This document shows positions 7,658 through 16,717 of a stretch of 52,056 nt of DNA, piece by piece; position 1 is the first letter of the stretch; each line of letters begins with the position of its first letter. Source of the DNA: Spirochaetaceae bacterium. GTDB lineage: Bacteria; Spirochaetota; Spirochaetia; SZUA-6; Bin103. The notes beneath the pieces are model-generated. The model ran no database searches. It had not been told where the DNA came from and was given only the letters and a program-made list of their open reading frames with translations. A program made the translations under genes and the position numbers. The stretch is from the NCBI GenBank assembly GCA_028820215.1, contig JAPPKD010000178.1, positions 1 through 52,056 on the forward strand, written 5' to 3'.

Positions 7658-9490
7658 ATGAAGGTGGTGACGTTCGCGCGCTTCATCGCGCGCGGGATCG
7701 CGCTGAGCTGGCAGGCGGGCAAGGCGCTGTTCCTTGCCAGCACGCTCGCATCGGTGGTGGGGGCGGTCGTTGTGCCCCTGCAGATCCTGCTGCTGGCCAC
7801 GACCATAGATCTGGTCCCAAGCGTGGCCGGCTCCGGGTCGGCCGGTGAGGCGCTGCAGGCGCTCGCGTTGCCGCTGGCCGGCATGGCGTTCCTGTGGTTG
7901 TTGGGAGGCATGCTGGCACCAGTCAGCGAGTCATGCAGCCGTGCGTTCGTCAAGCTGGGGAATCACGTTCAGGGCCAGCTTCTGCGCAAGGCAGCATCGC
8001 TGGACTTGGCGCTGTTCGACGATCAGCGTTTCTACAACAAGCTAGCGATAGCCCATCGGGATCACCGGCACGCCGGAGATATGCCGGTCGCTCTGGTGCA
8101 CTCGCTGCGTTCATGGATCACACTGGTGTCGGTGCTGGGGCTGCTGGCCACGTTCACGCCTTGGGCCGTGCTCATCCTGAGCGCTACCGTGGTGCCCGAG
8201 CTCCTGTTCCGAGGGCGGATCAACGGTCGCCTCTACGTGATGTGGAACACTCAGGCGCCGATCCATAGGCTGTGCTACTACCTCGCGTCGCTTCTCGTGG
8301 ATCGAGTGCCGGCCAAGGAGACCCGCCTGTTCGGATTGGGAGCATCGCTGCTCGAGCGTTACCGCCGGGCCCGGGGCGACCTGTATCGGCAGGAGCGGCG
8401 CATCCTGGGTGTCGAGGTGCGCGGCCTGGGCCTGCTGGGACTGCTGTCGGTGGCGGGTACCGTGGCGATCTGGATCTGGGCCGCCATCGATGCGGTCAGC
8501 GGCGCGGTGGCGCTCGGCACGCTGGTGCTGGTGTTCCAGGCTGCTGACAAGGCGCGAGGTCAGCTCCAGGAGGCCGCCCGGGGAGCCGGCATGCTGGTCG
8601 AGAGCCGGCTGCACGCGCAGAGCTACTTCGACTTCATGGACCTGGATCCAGGCGACTTCGCCGGTTCGCTGCGACCGGCGGAGCGGCAGGTGGCCGCGCC
8701 GTCCTCCGTGAGTGACGGCATCGAACTGTCCGGCGTGTCTTTCGAGTACCCTGGGACGGAACGGCCGGTACTGCGGAACCTCAACCTCCGGTTGCGCGCC
8801 GGCGAGCGGGTGGCGATCGTGGGCGAGAATGGGGCCGGCAAGACCACCTTGGTCAAGCTGCTCACGCGCCTGTATGACCCCACCGGCGGAAACATCGAGC
8901 TCGACGGCGTCGACTACCGCAACTACGACGTCGCCGGGTTGCGGGAGCTCTTCGGGGTGGCGTTCCAGGACCACGTCGAGTTCCATCTCACCGCCCGGGA
9001 GAACGTCGGCTTCGGCGACATCGAGCGGCTGGACGATACGGAAGCGATCATGGACGCCGTCCGCGGCGCCGCAGCGCAGGAGATGGTCGAGCAGTTGCCG
9101 AGCGGGCTCGACACCATGCTGGGCCGCACGCTGGGCGAAGGCACGGACCTGTCGGGCGGACAGTGGCAGAAGCTGGCGCTGGCGCGGGCGTTCTTTCGCG
9201 ACGGGGCCGTGCTGATCCTGGACGAGCCGACCGCCGCGCTCGACGCGCGTGCCGAGCACGAACTGTTCGACCACATCCTGGCGGAGAGCCGCGGGCGCAC
9301 CACGATCATCATCTCGCACCGTTTCTCGACAGTGCGCAGCGCCGACCGTATTCTCGTGCTCCATGAAGGGGAGATCGTCGAGGACGGCGATCACGCCGGC
9401 CTGATGGAGCGCAACGGGCGCTACGCCGAGATGTTCCGCCTGCAGGCCAGCCGCTACACCGATCCGCCTGCCGAGCCGGAGGAGGAGTGA
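7658..9490 (+). CDS. ABC exporter half-transporter (fused membrane and ATPase domains)
   Basis: A 610-residue type-I ABC exporter subunit. An N-terminal membrane domain of about 330 residues carries several hydrophobic helices, and an ATPase domain follows. Walker A is GENGAGKTTLVKLL, the signature is LSGGQWQKLALARAF, Walker B is VLILDEPTAALDA, and the switch histidine is in IIISHRFSTV. Half-transporters of this type work as homodimers and export lipids, peptides or small molecules. ATG at 7658 is preceded by GGAGGGAACG, which favours it over the more upstream frame start. The stop overlaps the sulfatase start (GTGA), so it leads an operon of exporter, sulfatase, aminotransferase and hydantoinase. 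Confidence 0.9.
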   Translation: MKVVTFARFIARGIALSWQAGKALFLASTLASVVGAVVVPLQILLLATTIDLVPSVAGSGSAGEALQALALPLAGMAFLWLLGGMLAPVSESCSRAFVKLGNHVQGQLLRKAASLDLALFDDQRFYNKLAIAHRDHRHAGDMPVALVHSLRSWITLVSVLGLLATFTPWAVLILSATVVPELLFRGRINGRLYVMWNTQAPIHRLCYYLASLLVDRVPAKETRLFGLGASLLERYRRARGDLYRQERRILGVEVRGLGLLGLLSVAGTVAIWIWAAIDAVSGAVALGTLVLVFQAADKARGQLQEAARGAGMLVESRLHAQSYFDFMDLDPGDFAGSLRPAERQVAAPSSVSDGIELSGVSFEYPGTERPVLRNLNLRLRAGERVAIVGENGAGKTTLVKLLTRLYDPTGGNIELDGVDYRNYDVAGLRELFGVAFQDHVEFHLTARENVGFGDIERLDDTEAIMDAVRGAAAQEMVEQLPSGLDTMLGRTLGEGTDLSGGQWQKLALARAFFRDGAVLILDEPTAALDARAEHELFDHILAESRGRTTIIISHRFSTVRSADRILVLHEGEIVEDGDHAGLMERNGRYAEMFRLQASRYTDPPAEPEEE

Positions 9491-10950
9491 GCGCTCCGGC
9501 CCGCCCCAACCTCGTCCTGATCTCGGCCGACCAGTGGCGCGGCGACGTGCTCGGCGTCGCCGGCGACCCGGTGATCCACACGCCGGGCATCGACGCGATG
9601 GCCGCCACGGGCCATTACTTCCCGCGCGCGGTCACCGAGCTGCCGTCCTGCGTGGGCGCGCGGCGCACGCTGTTCAGCGGGCAGTGGCCGGTGACGCACG
9701 GCATGACCGGGTTCGACGACCTGGAGCCGTGGCCGGAGCCCGACACCCTGTGCCGGGTCTTTCAGCGCAACGGCTATCGCACCTATGGCATCGGCAAGCG
9801 CCACGTCTACCCACAGGACGCCCGCCACGGCTTCGACCTGCTGCGCACGCACGAGGAGGGCCGCTTCCTGAGCCCCGGCTACCGCGACGACTACCTGTCC
9901 ATGCTCGACGACAACGGCTGGGGCGACTTCGGCCTGTTCGGCGCGGGGATGACCAACAACAGCTACCACGGGCGCGCCAGCGTGCTGCCGCCGGAGTTGC
10001 ACGTCACCACCTGGACCGCCACCGAGGCGATCCGGGTGATGGAGGACCACGTCAGGACCCACGGGCGCGACCAACCGTTCTTCCTGTACGTCTCGTTCAG
10101 CAAGCCGCACCCGCCGTGGGACCCGCCGGCGCACTTCTTCGACCACTACTACGGCGATCCCGACCTGCCGATGCCCGTGATCGGGGATGCCGCCGGCTAC
10201 GTCAGCGCGCCCAGCCCGTTCGTGGCCGGCACGCGCGGGCCGCTCCCCGAGGGCGAGGTCTACCAGCTCAAGGCCAGGGACATGCGCCGCGCGCGCGCCG
10301 CGTACTACGGGCTGATCGACCAGATCGACGCGCAGGTCACGCGCCTGGCCTACCACCTGTGGCGCTCGCTGATGGTGCGCAACACCGTCTTCGCCTTCGT
10401 CGCCGACCATGGCGAGATGCTCGGCGACCACCACTGGTGGGCGAAGTCGGTGGGGTACGAGGGCTCCATCCGCGTGCCGTTCGTCCTCAGCTTTCCTCAG
10501 GAGATGCCGCTGCCGACGGGCCGCGTCTACCCCGACACGACGGTCGGGCTGGCCGACTTGATGCCCACCGTGCTGGAGGCCTGCGGTCTGCCCATCCCGG
10601 AACGCTGCGACGGCGCGTCGCTGATGCCGCTGATTTCAGGCGAGGCCGACCGCCTCGACCGCGGCCATCTGCACGGCGAGCACCTGGAGTACGGCCACTT
10701 CCTGCTCGACCACACCGAGAAGTTCCTCTGGCACTACCGGATGGGCGTGAAGGAGTACTACGACCTGCAGGAAGACCCGGCCGAGTCCCGCAACCGCTAC
10801 GCCGACGACCCGCGGGCGAGAAAGCTGGAGGAACGGCTGAAGGCGCTGCTGGTCGACCAGGGCCGCGAGGACGACTTCATGCGCGGAGGCGAGCTGGACG
10901 ATGCCACCGCCCAGGCGCACACCCACGAGCCGCCCGCGTACGCGCGGTAG
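9487..10950 (+). CDS. Sulfatase family hydrolase (alkaline phosphatase superfamily)
   Basis: A 487-residue sulfatase-like enzyme. Metal-binding residues are expected in LISADQWRGD at the N-terminus and in VADHGEMLGDH near the C-terminus, followed by the family phrase YEGSIRVPF. The catalytic segment reads LPSCVGARRTLFSGQ: Cys55 stands where formylglycine is made, but the canonical C-x-P-x-R is C-V-G-A-R here. Variants with A or G at the third position occur in sulfatase subfamilies, so activity is likely but maturation may differ. No export signal is visible, so it is probably cytoplasmic. The start is GTG overlapping the exporter stop. Closest in type to choline-sulfatase or arylsulfatase-like members; substrate unknown. 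Confidence 0.88.
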   Translation: MSAPARPNLVLISADQWRGDVLGVAGDPVIHTPGIDAMAATGHYFPRAVTELPSCVGARRTLFSGQWPVTHGMTGFDDLEPWPEPDTLCRVFQRNGYRTYGIGKRHVYPQDARHGFDLLRTHEEGRFLSPGYRDDYLSMLDDNGWGDFGLFGAGMTNNSYHGRASVLPPELHVTTWTATEAIRVMEDHVRTHGRDQPFFLYVSFSKPHPPWDPPAHFFDHYYGDPDLPMPVIGDAAGYVSAPSPFVAGTRGPLPEGEVYQLKARDMRRARAAYYGLIDQIDAQVTRLAYHLWRSLMVRNTVFAFVADHGEMLGDHHWWAKSVGYEGSIRVPFVLSFPQEMPLPTGRVYPDTTVGLADLMPTVLEACGLPIPERCDGASLMPLISGEADRLDRGHLHGEHLEYGHFLLDHTEKFLWHYRMGVKEYYDLQEDPAESRNRYADDPRARKLEERLKALLVDQGREDDFMRGGELDDATAQAHTHEPPAYAR

Positions 10951-10974
10951 GCGGAATCAACGCAGGAGGTTTTC

Positions 10975-12345
10975 ATGGCGCCGTTACCCACCACCAACAA
11001 GGGCTGGCTCGAACTGGGCAATCGGTATCTCCTGCGGCATCCCATGCGGACCGCTCCCCTGGTCCCCGAGCGTGGCGAGGGAATCTACCTGTGGGACGTG
11101 GAGGGCCGGCGGTTCATCGACTTCCAGTCGGGTCAGCTCTGCGTCACCCTCGGTCACTCCCATCCGGAGTACGTACAGGCTCTATGCGACCAGGCACGGA
11201 AGATCGTTCAGATCGGAAGCACTTTCATAGCGCCGTCAGAGGTGCTGTTGGCCAAGAAGATGGCCGAGATCGCACCGGATCCGCTGCAGAAGTCCTTCTT
11301 CGCGTGCACGGGTTCCGAATCGAACGAGATGGCGCTGCGCCTGGTGAGGAAGTACACGGGCCGTTTCGAGGTGATCGCGCTCATGCGCGGCTACCACGGG
11401 CAGTCGTACGGGAGCGCATCCATCACCGGTCGGGGCGGCATGCTGCGCGAGGGATACGGTCCCATGCCCACCGGCGCCGCGTTCGTCCCCCCGCCCTACG
11501 CCTATCGCTGCCAGTTCTGCCGCGATGACGCCTGCTGCAACCTGGGCTGCGCCGATGCGGCGGAGTACGTCCTCGATACGGCGACCTCCGGCCGGCCGGC
11601 GGCGTTCTTCTTCGAGCCGCTGATGAGCGCGGCCGGACAGATCGTCCCGTCCAGGGAGTGGATACAGCGGATGGTCGAGGTCTGCCGGAGCCGGGATATA
11701 CTGATGGTGGCGGACGAAGCGCTGACCTGCTTCGGCCGGACAGGCCGGTGGTTTGCCTTCGAGCACTTCGACTTCGTGCCCGACCTCGTCACCTGCTCGA
11801 AGGGGCTCGGCGGCGGAGTGCCCCTGTGCGCGGTCCTCACCAGCGCGGAGATTGCCGACGCGGCAGTGGAACGGGGGTTCATGCCGTTCTCGTCCCACGC
11901 TGGAGATCCGCTGCTCTGCGCGACCGGCCTGGCGAATCTCGAGATCGTCGACCGCGATGATCTCGTGGAGAACGCCCGGCGGGTAGGCGGCTACTTCATG
12001 GACAAGCTCAAGGCGCTGGAGAGCGAGCTGGCCATCGTCGGCGAAGCCCGCGGCCTCGGCCTGTGTCTGGGCCTGGAACTGGTGAACGACAAGAAGAGCC
12101 GCGAGCCCAACTTCTCCGCTGCCGCCATGGCGACGAACTATTGCTACGAGCACGGCCTGTGGCTGCCGATCGTTCCGATCGTAAAAGACGACGACCCGCT
12201 GAGTCGGCGTTTCATGGAGATCTCGGGCTCCCACGTCCTGCGCTTCATGCCGCCGATCACCGTCACCGAGGCGCAGATCGACGAGGCGATGGACGTCATC
12301 GAGGCAAGCCTCCGGCTCGCGGAAGATGCATGCGCCTCGGCGTAG
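10975..12345 (+). CDS. Class III PLP-dependent aminotransferase, dialkylglycine-decarboxylase-like
   Basis: A 456-residue fold-type I PLP enzyme. The predicted Schiff-base lysine is K276 in TCSKGLGGGVPL. The cofactor-binding segment is GSESNEMALRL, and VADEALTCFGRTGR contains the ring-stacking aspartate. The C-terminal half resembles 2,2-dialkylglycine decarboxylase (SHAGDPLLCATGL) as well as alanine-glyoxylate type aminotransferases. A cysteine-rich insert at about residues 179-192 (C-x2-C-x4-CC-x3-C) could bind a metal and is found in part of this subfamily. A strong AGGAGGT lies just before the ATG. It sits between the sulfatase and hydantoinase genes, implying nitrogen removal from the same substrate. 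Confidence 0.88.
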   Translation: MAPLPTTNKGWLELGNRYLLRHPMRTAPLVPERGEGIYLWDVEGRRFIDFQSGQLCVTLGHSHPEYVQALCDQARKIVQIGSTFIAPSEVLLAKKMAEIAPDPLQKSFFACTGSESNEMALRLVRKYTGRFEVIALMRGYHGQSYGSASITGRGGMLREGYGPMPTGAAFVPPPYAYRCQFCRDDACCNLGCADAAEYVLDTATSGRPAAFFFEPLMSAAGQIVPSREWIQRMVEVCRSRDILMVADEALTCFGRTGRWFAFEHFDFVPDLVTCSKGLGGGVPLCAVLTSAEIADAAVERGFMPFSSHAGDPLLCATGLANLEIVDRDDLVENARRVGGYFMDKLKALESELAIVGEARGLGLCLGLELVNDKKSREPNFSAAAMATNYCYEHGLWLPIVPIVKDDDPLSRRFMEISGSHVLRFMPPITVTEAQIDEAMDVIEASLRLAEDACASA

Positions 12346-14357
12346 ATTCCGGCGGCACGTTCACGGACGTGGTCGCCTACGACCCGGCACGCGGCCGCCT
12401 GGTGTTTCACAAGGTCGCCTCGACGCCGGACGACCCGGCGGCGGGTATCGTCAGCGGCGCGCTGGGAGCCGCCGAGCGGGCCGGGGCGCAACCGACCGAC
12501 GTGGCGATGCTCATCCACGGCACGACGGTCGCCACCAACCAGGTGCTGCAGCGCGCGGGGGCGCGGGTCGCGCTGATCACCACCGCCGGCTTCCGGGACG
12601 TGCTGCACATCCAGCGCCAGTCGCGGCCGCTCATGTACGACCTGCGCGCGCGCCGTACCGCGCCGCTGGTGCCGCGCGAGCTGCGCTTCGAGGTGCGCGA
12701 GCGCATGCGCTTCGACGGCACGGTGCAGACGCCCCTGGACCGCTCGGGTCTGGCCGCCGTGATCGACGCCATCCGCGATGCGGGCGTGCAGGCGGTCGCC
12801 GTCGGGCTGCTGCACAGCTACGCCAATCCCCTCCACGAACGGGAGATAGGCGAGGAGTTGGCGCGCCGGCTGCCGGTTGTCGCCGTCAGCCTGTCGCACG
12901 AGCTGATGGGCGAGCATGGCGAATACGAGCGGTTCAGCACCTGCGTCATGAACGCGTTCGTGCAGCCGGGGATCGAGCGCTACGTCACCCGGCTGGGCGC
13001 AGGGCTGCTCGAGGCCGGCTTCACGGCGCCGCTGTACGTGATGAAGTCCAACGGCGGGGTGATGACCGCCGACTCGGCCGCGCGCCGGTGCGTGGAGACG
13101 GTGCTCTCCGGGCCTGCCGGCGGCGTGGTCGCGGGCGCCGCGGTGGCGCGGGCGCGCGGGGCCGCCGACCTGATCACCTGCGACATGGGCGGCACCAGCT
13201 TCGACGTGGGCGTCATCCAGGACGGCGGCATCCCGTTCGCCCGCGACACGGAGATGGGCGGCTTGGCCCTTGGCGTGCCAATGCTCGACCTGCATACGGT
13301 GGGCGCCGGCGGCGGCGGCATCGCCTGGCTGGACGCCGGCAACGCCCTGCGCGTGGGGCCGCGTTCGGCCGGTGCCGTGCCCGGGCCGGCCTGCTACGGG
13401 ACCGGGGGCACCGATCCCACGGTCACAGACGCCGACCTGGTGCTGGGCCGGCTGGGGACCCGGACGCTGCTCGGCGGCGGCATGACCCTGGACCGGGAGG
13501 CGGCCGAGCGCGCGATCCACGACCACGTCGCCGCGCCGCTCGGACTGGACGTCGCCGCGGCGGCCGAGGGGATCGTGCGCGTGATCAACGCCACCATGAC
13601 CGCCGCCATCCGCAAGCTGACCATCGAGCGCGGCCACGATCCGCGCCGGTTCGCGCTCTGCCCGTTCGGCGGCGCCGGACCCATGCACGGCGCAGAGCTG
13701 GCCGCCGAGCTGGGCGTCGCCGAGACGGTGATCCCGATCGCCCCCGGCGTGCACTCCGCGCTCGGGCTGCTGATGACCAACCTGCGCGAGGACCGCACCC
13801 GCACACTGGTGCGCCGGCTGGACGCGGCGGCCCGGGACGACGTGCGCGCCGTGCTGGAGAACCTGGAAGAGGAGGGACGGGCGCAGCTCCATGCGTACGA
13901 CGGCGTCGCGCCCGCCGTCAGCCGCGCGATCGGGCAGCGCTACCTGGGCCAGCGCTACGAGCTGTCGGTGCCGGTCGGCGCGGAGCTGCCGCCGCTTGCG
14001 GAGCTCGGCGACCAATTTCACGCCCTGCACGACCAGCGATACGGCTACCGGCGCGACGACCATCCGGTGGAGGTGGCCAGCGCCTGGGTGGCGGTCGAGC
14101 ACGACCTGCATCCCCTCGAGCTGCCCACGGTGCCGGCGGCTGACGAGGAGCCCGCGCCCCGCCTGATGCGGGAGGCTCGCTTCAACGGCGTCGAGCGGGA
14201 GGTCCCGGTGTACGCCCGCGATGACCTGGGGGCGGACTGCGGCCTGCGCGGACCGGCGATCGTAGAGCAACTCGACGCCACCTCGGTCGTTCCCCCGGAT
14301 CATCGGCTGGAGGTGGATCGTTTCGGCCACCTGGTGGTATCACGGACCGATGGCTGA
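12330..14357 (+). CDS. hyuA: Hydantoinase/oxoprolinase subunit A
   Basis: A 675-residue HyuA-type subunit of ATP-dependent N-methylhydantoinase/5-oxoprolinase enzymes. It opens with MRLGVDSGGTFTDV, the ATP-binding motif of the family. Further ASKHA-fold motifs follow: IHGTTVATNQVLQ, TCDMGGTSFDVG and CPFGGAGPMHG. The family opens cyclic amides in an ATP-dependent reaction together with subunit B. The true start is ATG at 12330, which overlaps the aminotransferase by 16 bases; the frame is open upstream of it only because of GC bias. It overlaps hyuB by 8 bases, so A and B are translationally coupled. Confidence 0.92.
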   Translation: MRLGVDSGGTFTDVVAYDPARGRLVFHKVASTPDDPAAGIVSGALGAAERAGAQPTDVAMLIHGTTVATNQVLQRAGARVALITTAGFRDVLHIQRQSRPLMYDLRARRTAPLVPRELRFEVRERMRFDGTVQTPLDRSGLAAVIDAIRDAGVQAVAVGLLHSYANPLHEREIGEELARRLPVVAVSLSHELMGEHGEYERFSTCVMNAFVQPGIERYVTRLGAGLLEAGFTAPLYVMKSNGGVMTADSAARRCVETVLSGPAGGVVAGAAVARARGAADLITCDMGGTSFDVGVIQDGGIPFARDTEMGGLALGVPMLDLHTVGAGGGGIAWLDAGNALRVGPRSAGAVPGPACYGTGGTDPTVTDADLVLGRLGTRTLLGGGMTLDREAAERAIHDHVAAPLGLDVAAAAEGIVRVINATMTAAIRKLTIERGHDPRRFALCPFGGAGPMHGAELAAELGVAETVIPIAPGVHSALGLLMTNLREDRTRTLVRRLDAAARDDVRAVLENLEEEGRAQLHAYDGVAPAVSRAIGQRYLGQRYELSVPVGAELPPLAELGDQFHALHDQRYGYRRDDHPVEVASAWVAVEHDLHPLELPTVPAADEEPAPRLMREARFNGVEREVPVYARDDLGADCGLRGPAIVEQLDATSVVPPDHRLEVDRFGHLVVSRTDG

Positions 14358-16043
14358 CGGAGCCGCGATCGATCCCATCACGCTCGAGATCATGCGCAAC
14401 CGCTGGCTGGGAATCGCCGAGGAGTGTGCGCCGCCCTGGTGCGCGCCAGCTACTCCACCAACATCAAGGACCGGCGCGACTGCTCGGTGGCGCTGGCCAC
14501 GCCCGACGGGGTGATCGTCGCCCAGGCGGAGGTGGGCACGCCCCTCCACCTGGGCATCATGCCGGGGGTACTGTGCGCGATCCTGGCCGAGTTCCCGCCG
14601 GACTCCATGCAGCCCGGCGACATGTACGCCAGCAACCTGCCCTATCCCGAGGGGCCGGGCCACCTGCCGGACCTGTCGCTGGTGGCGCCCGTCTTCCACG
14701 GGGGCGAGCTGGTCGCCCTTTCGGCGTCCACCGCCCACCACGTGGACATGGGCGGCTACGCGCCGGGCAGCATGCCGTTCGGGGTGACCGAGATCTACCA
14801 GGAGGGGCTGCAGATCCCGCCGACCGCGCTGGTGCGCGGCGGCGAGCTGCAGGAGCCGATCCTGCGGCTGATCGAGCAGAACGTCCGCACCCGCATCGAG
14901 GTGCGCGGCGACCTGATGGCCCAGTACGCCACCGCCCGCACCGCGGAGCGGCGGGTGGCCGAGCTGCTGGACGCAGGCGACGGCCGGCTGGCGCTCGTCG
15001 CCATCCCCGCCATCCTCGATCACGCCGAGGCGTGCATGCGCGCGGGCATCCGCGGGCTGCCCGACGGGGTGTACCGGTTCCACGACTACCTGGACGACGA
15101 CGGCTTCACCGACGACCCGGTTCGCATCGCCGTCGAGATCCGCGTGGCCGGCGACGAGCTGACCGTCGACTTCGACGGAACCAGCGCCCAGGTGGCCGGC
15201 CCCCTGAACGCGCGGCTGAGCGCCGCGCGCGCGGCGGTCTACTACACCTGCAAGGCCGTGATCGACCCCGACCTGCCCACCTCGGCCGGCGCCTACCGCC
15301 CCATACACGTCACCGCCCCGGAAGGGACGGTCATGAACGCCACCTTCCCGGCGGCCATAGGCAACGCCAACATCCTCACCGACCAGCGCGTGGTCGACGT
15401 GCTGATGGGGGCGCTGGCGCAGTGCGTGCCGGAGCGGGTCTGCGCCGCCTGCTCGGGAGAGATGAACCTGCTCAACATCGGGGGCGTCGACGACCGTCCC
15501 GACGCCCTCGACTCCTACTACAACTACGTGGAGACCTACGCCGGCGGGCAGGGAGCGATGCACGACCTGGACGGCGAGGACGGCGTGCACACCCATCTGA
15601 CCAACACCCGCAACGCCCCGGTGGAGGTGATCGAGCGCACCTACCCGCTGGAGGTGGTGCGCTACGGACTGGTGCCCGACACCGACGGCGCCGGCCGCCG
15701 GCGCGGCGGCTGCGGAATGGTCCGCGAGCTGCGCTGCGTGGGCGAGCGCACCGTGGTAACGGTCGGCGCGGACCGCCGCCGCTTCACCCCGTGGGGGCTG
15801 GACGGCGGCGGGAACGCCACGGGCTCGATGCTCACCGTGACCGCCGCCGACGGCACGGTGCGCGTGCTGCCGACCAAGACGTTCGTGGAGCTTCAGCGCG
15901 GCGACGTGCTCACCGTCCAGACGCCGGGCGGCGGCGGCTGGGGAGCGCCGGCCGAACGTGAGCCCGACCGGCTGGAGCGCGATGTGCGCGCCGGCCTGAT
16001 CAGCCCCGAGCGCGCGCGTGAGGTGTATGGCGGCGGCGCCTGA
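14350..16043 (+). CDS. hyuB: Hydantoinase/oxoprolinase subunit B, interrupted by a one-base frameshift
   Basis: This is the HyuB-type partner of the preceding gene. Two frames together give a full-length family member. The first, from ATG at 14350, encodes MADGAAIDPITLEIMRNRW to GIAEE, the normal HyuB N-terminus, then goes out of phase and stops at 14514. The second, readable from GTG at 14424, continues with CAALVRASYSTNIKDRRD and on to 16043 (539 residues). Inserting one A between GAGGAG and TGTGCG near 14424 restores a continuous protein reading IAEEMCAALVRA. Either the gene is a recent pseudogene, a programmed shift occurs, or the base is a sequencing error. The remaining 539 residues look intact, including the glycine-rich end TPGGGGWG. 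Confidence 0.85.
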
Positions 16044-16074
16044 TGTCACATCGGATTCACCCGGATGGAGCAGC

Positions 16075-16443
16075 GTGCTAAAGCAGCGCGGGAAAGGGCT
16101 TGAGGCTAAAAGGTTACATTCAGGAAAGCAGCGGGAGTACCTGACCCACCAAGAATACCGACCCTACCTTGATCTACCGGACGAAACTCTGTCCCGGGAA
16201 GTGTCGGTGATCGCCGCGCGGTGTGCCAAGCCGGAGCATGAGATATGGGGAGAGGTGCTGAACGGCGGCTTGCATCTGTTGGACCAGCGCCTGCAGGGCG
16301 AGTTCTCCGAGTACGCCGAGCGGCGCAAGAATCCGCGGAGGCCGTCGCTGCAGGACCTGTACAGGATGTTCGGACTTTCGGACCTCGACACGCGGCCGTT
16401 GGGGCAGTCGACTCGTGCGCCCACGAAGGGGTCCGTCAAGTGA
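16075..16443 (+). CDS. Small hypothetical protein
   Basis: A 122-residue ORF that I do not recognise. GTG at 16075 has a GGAG a few bases upstream; the frame is open a little further, into the end of hyuB. The protein is basic at the N-terminus (LKQRGKGLEAKR) and ends in a proline/threonine/glycine-rich tail. It contains a plausible helix (ETLSREVSVIAARCAKPEHEI). Composition is less GC-biased than the operon before it, as in the DUF3800 gene after it, so the two may be one later-acquired unit. The 274 bases between them carry no convincing gene. Confidence 0.4.
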   Translation: MLKQRGKGLEAKRLHSGKQREYLTHQEYRPYLDLPDETLSREVSVIAARCAKPEHEIWGEVLNGGLHLLDQRLQGEFSEYAERRKNPRRPSLQDLYRMFGLSDLDTRPLGQSTRAPTKGSVK

Positions 16444-16717
16444 TGCCGTGGCAGCCGCTCTGGCCGGGACCAGGGCCGGAGGCAACCAGCCGGCTCGATT
16501 GGCGTACGGCCGGCCTTGCTGCCGGCATCGCCGCCAACGAAAGCCACACCTCTCCGGCATCTGGGCTGCGGCGCTCATCATCGTCGGCTCGGATGCGCTG
16601 CTGCGGGTCGGCGGTCTTCCTCGGCCGCCGCGCTTTGCGAGATCTTGCCCGCCGACCGGGCGTCCGCCTCTTGGAATTTCCTGGCGGCGACCGCGCCGCC
16701 GTGTTGTAGCCTATTCC

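Noticed and set aside
7492..7953. N-terminal extension of the kelch protein
   Set aside because: It would overlap the divergent ABC exporter start. A good ribosome site lies in front of ATG at 7491.
12144..14330. 728-codon minus-strand frame
   Set aside because: It is antisense to hyuA, which has unmistakable family motifs.
16415..16717. N-terminal extension of the DUF3800 protein
   Set aside because: DUF3800 proteins begin at the FIDES motif, and the extension has no coding character.
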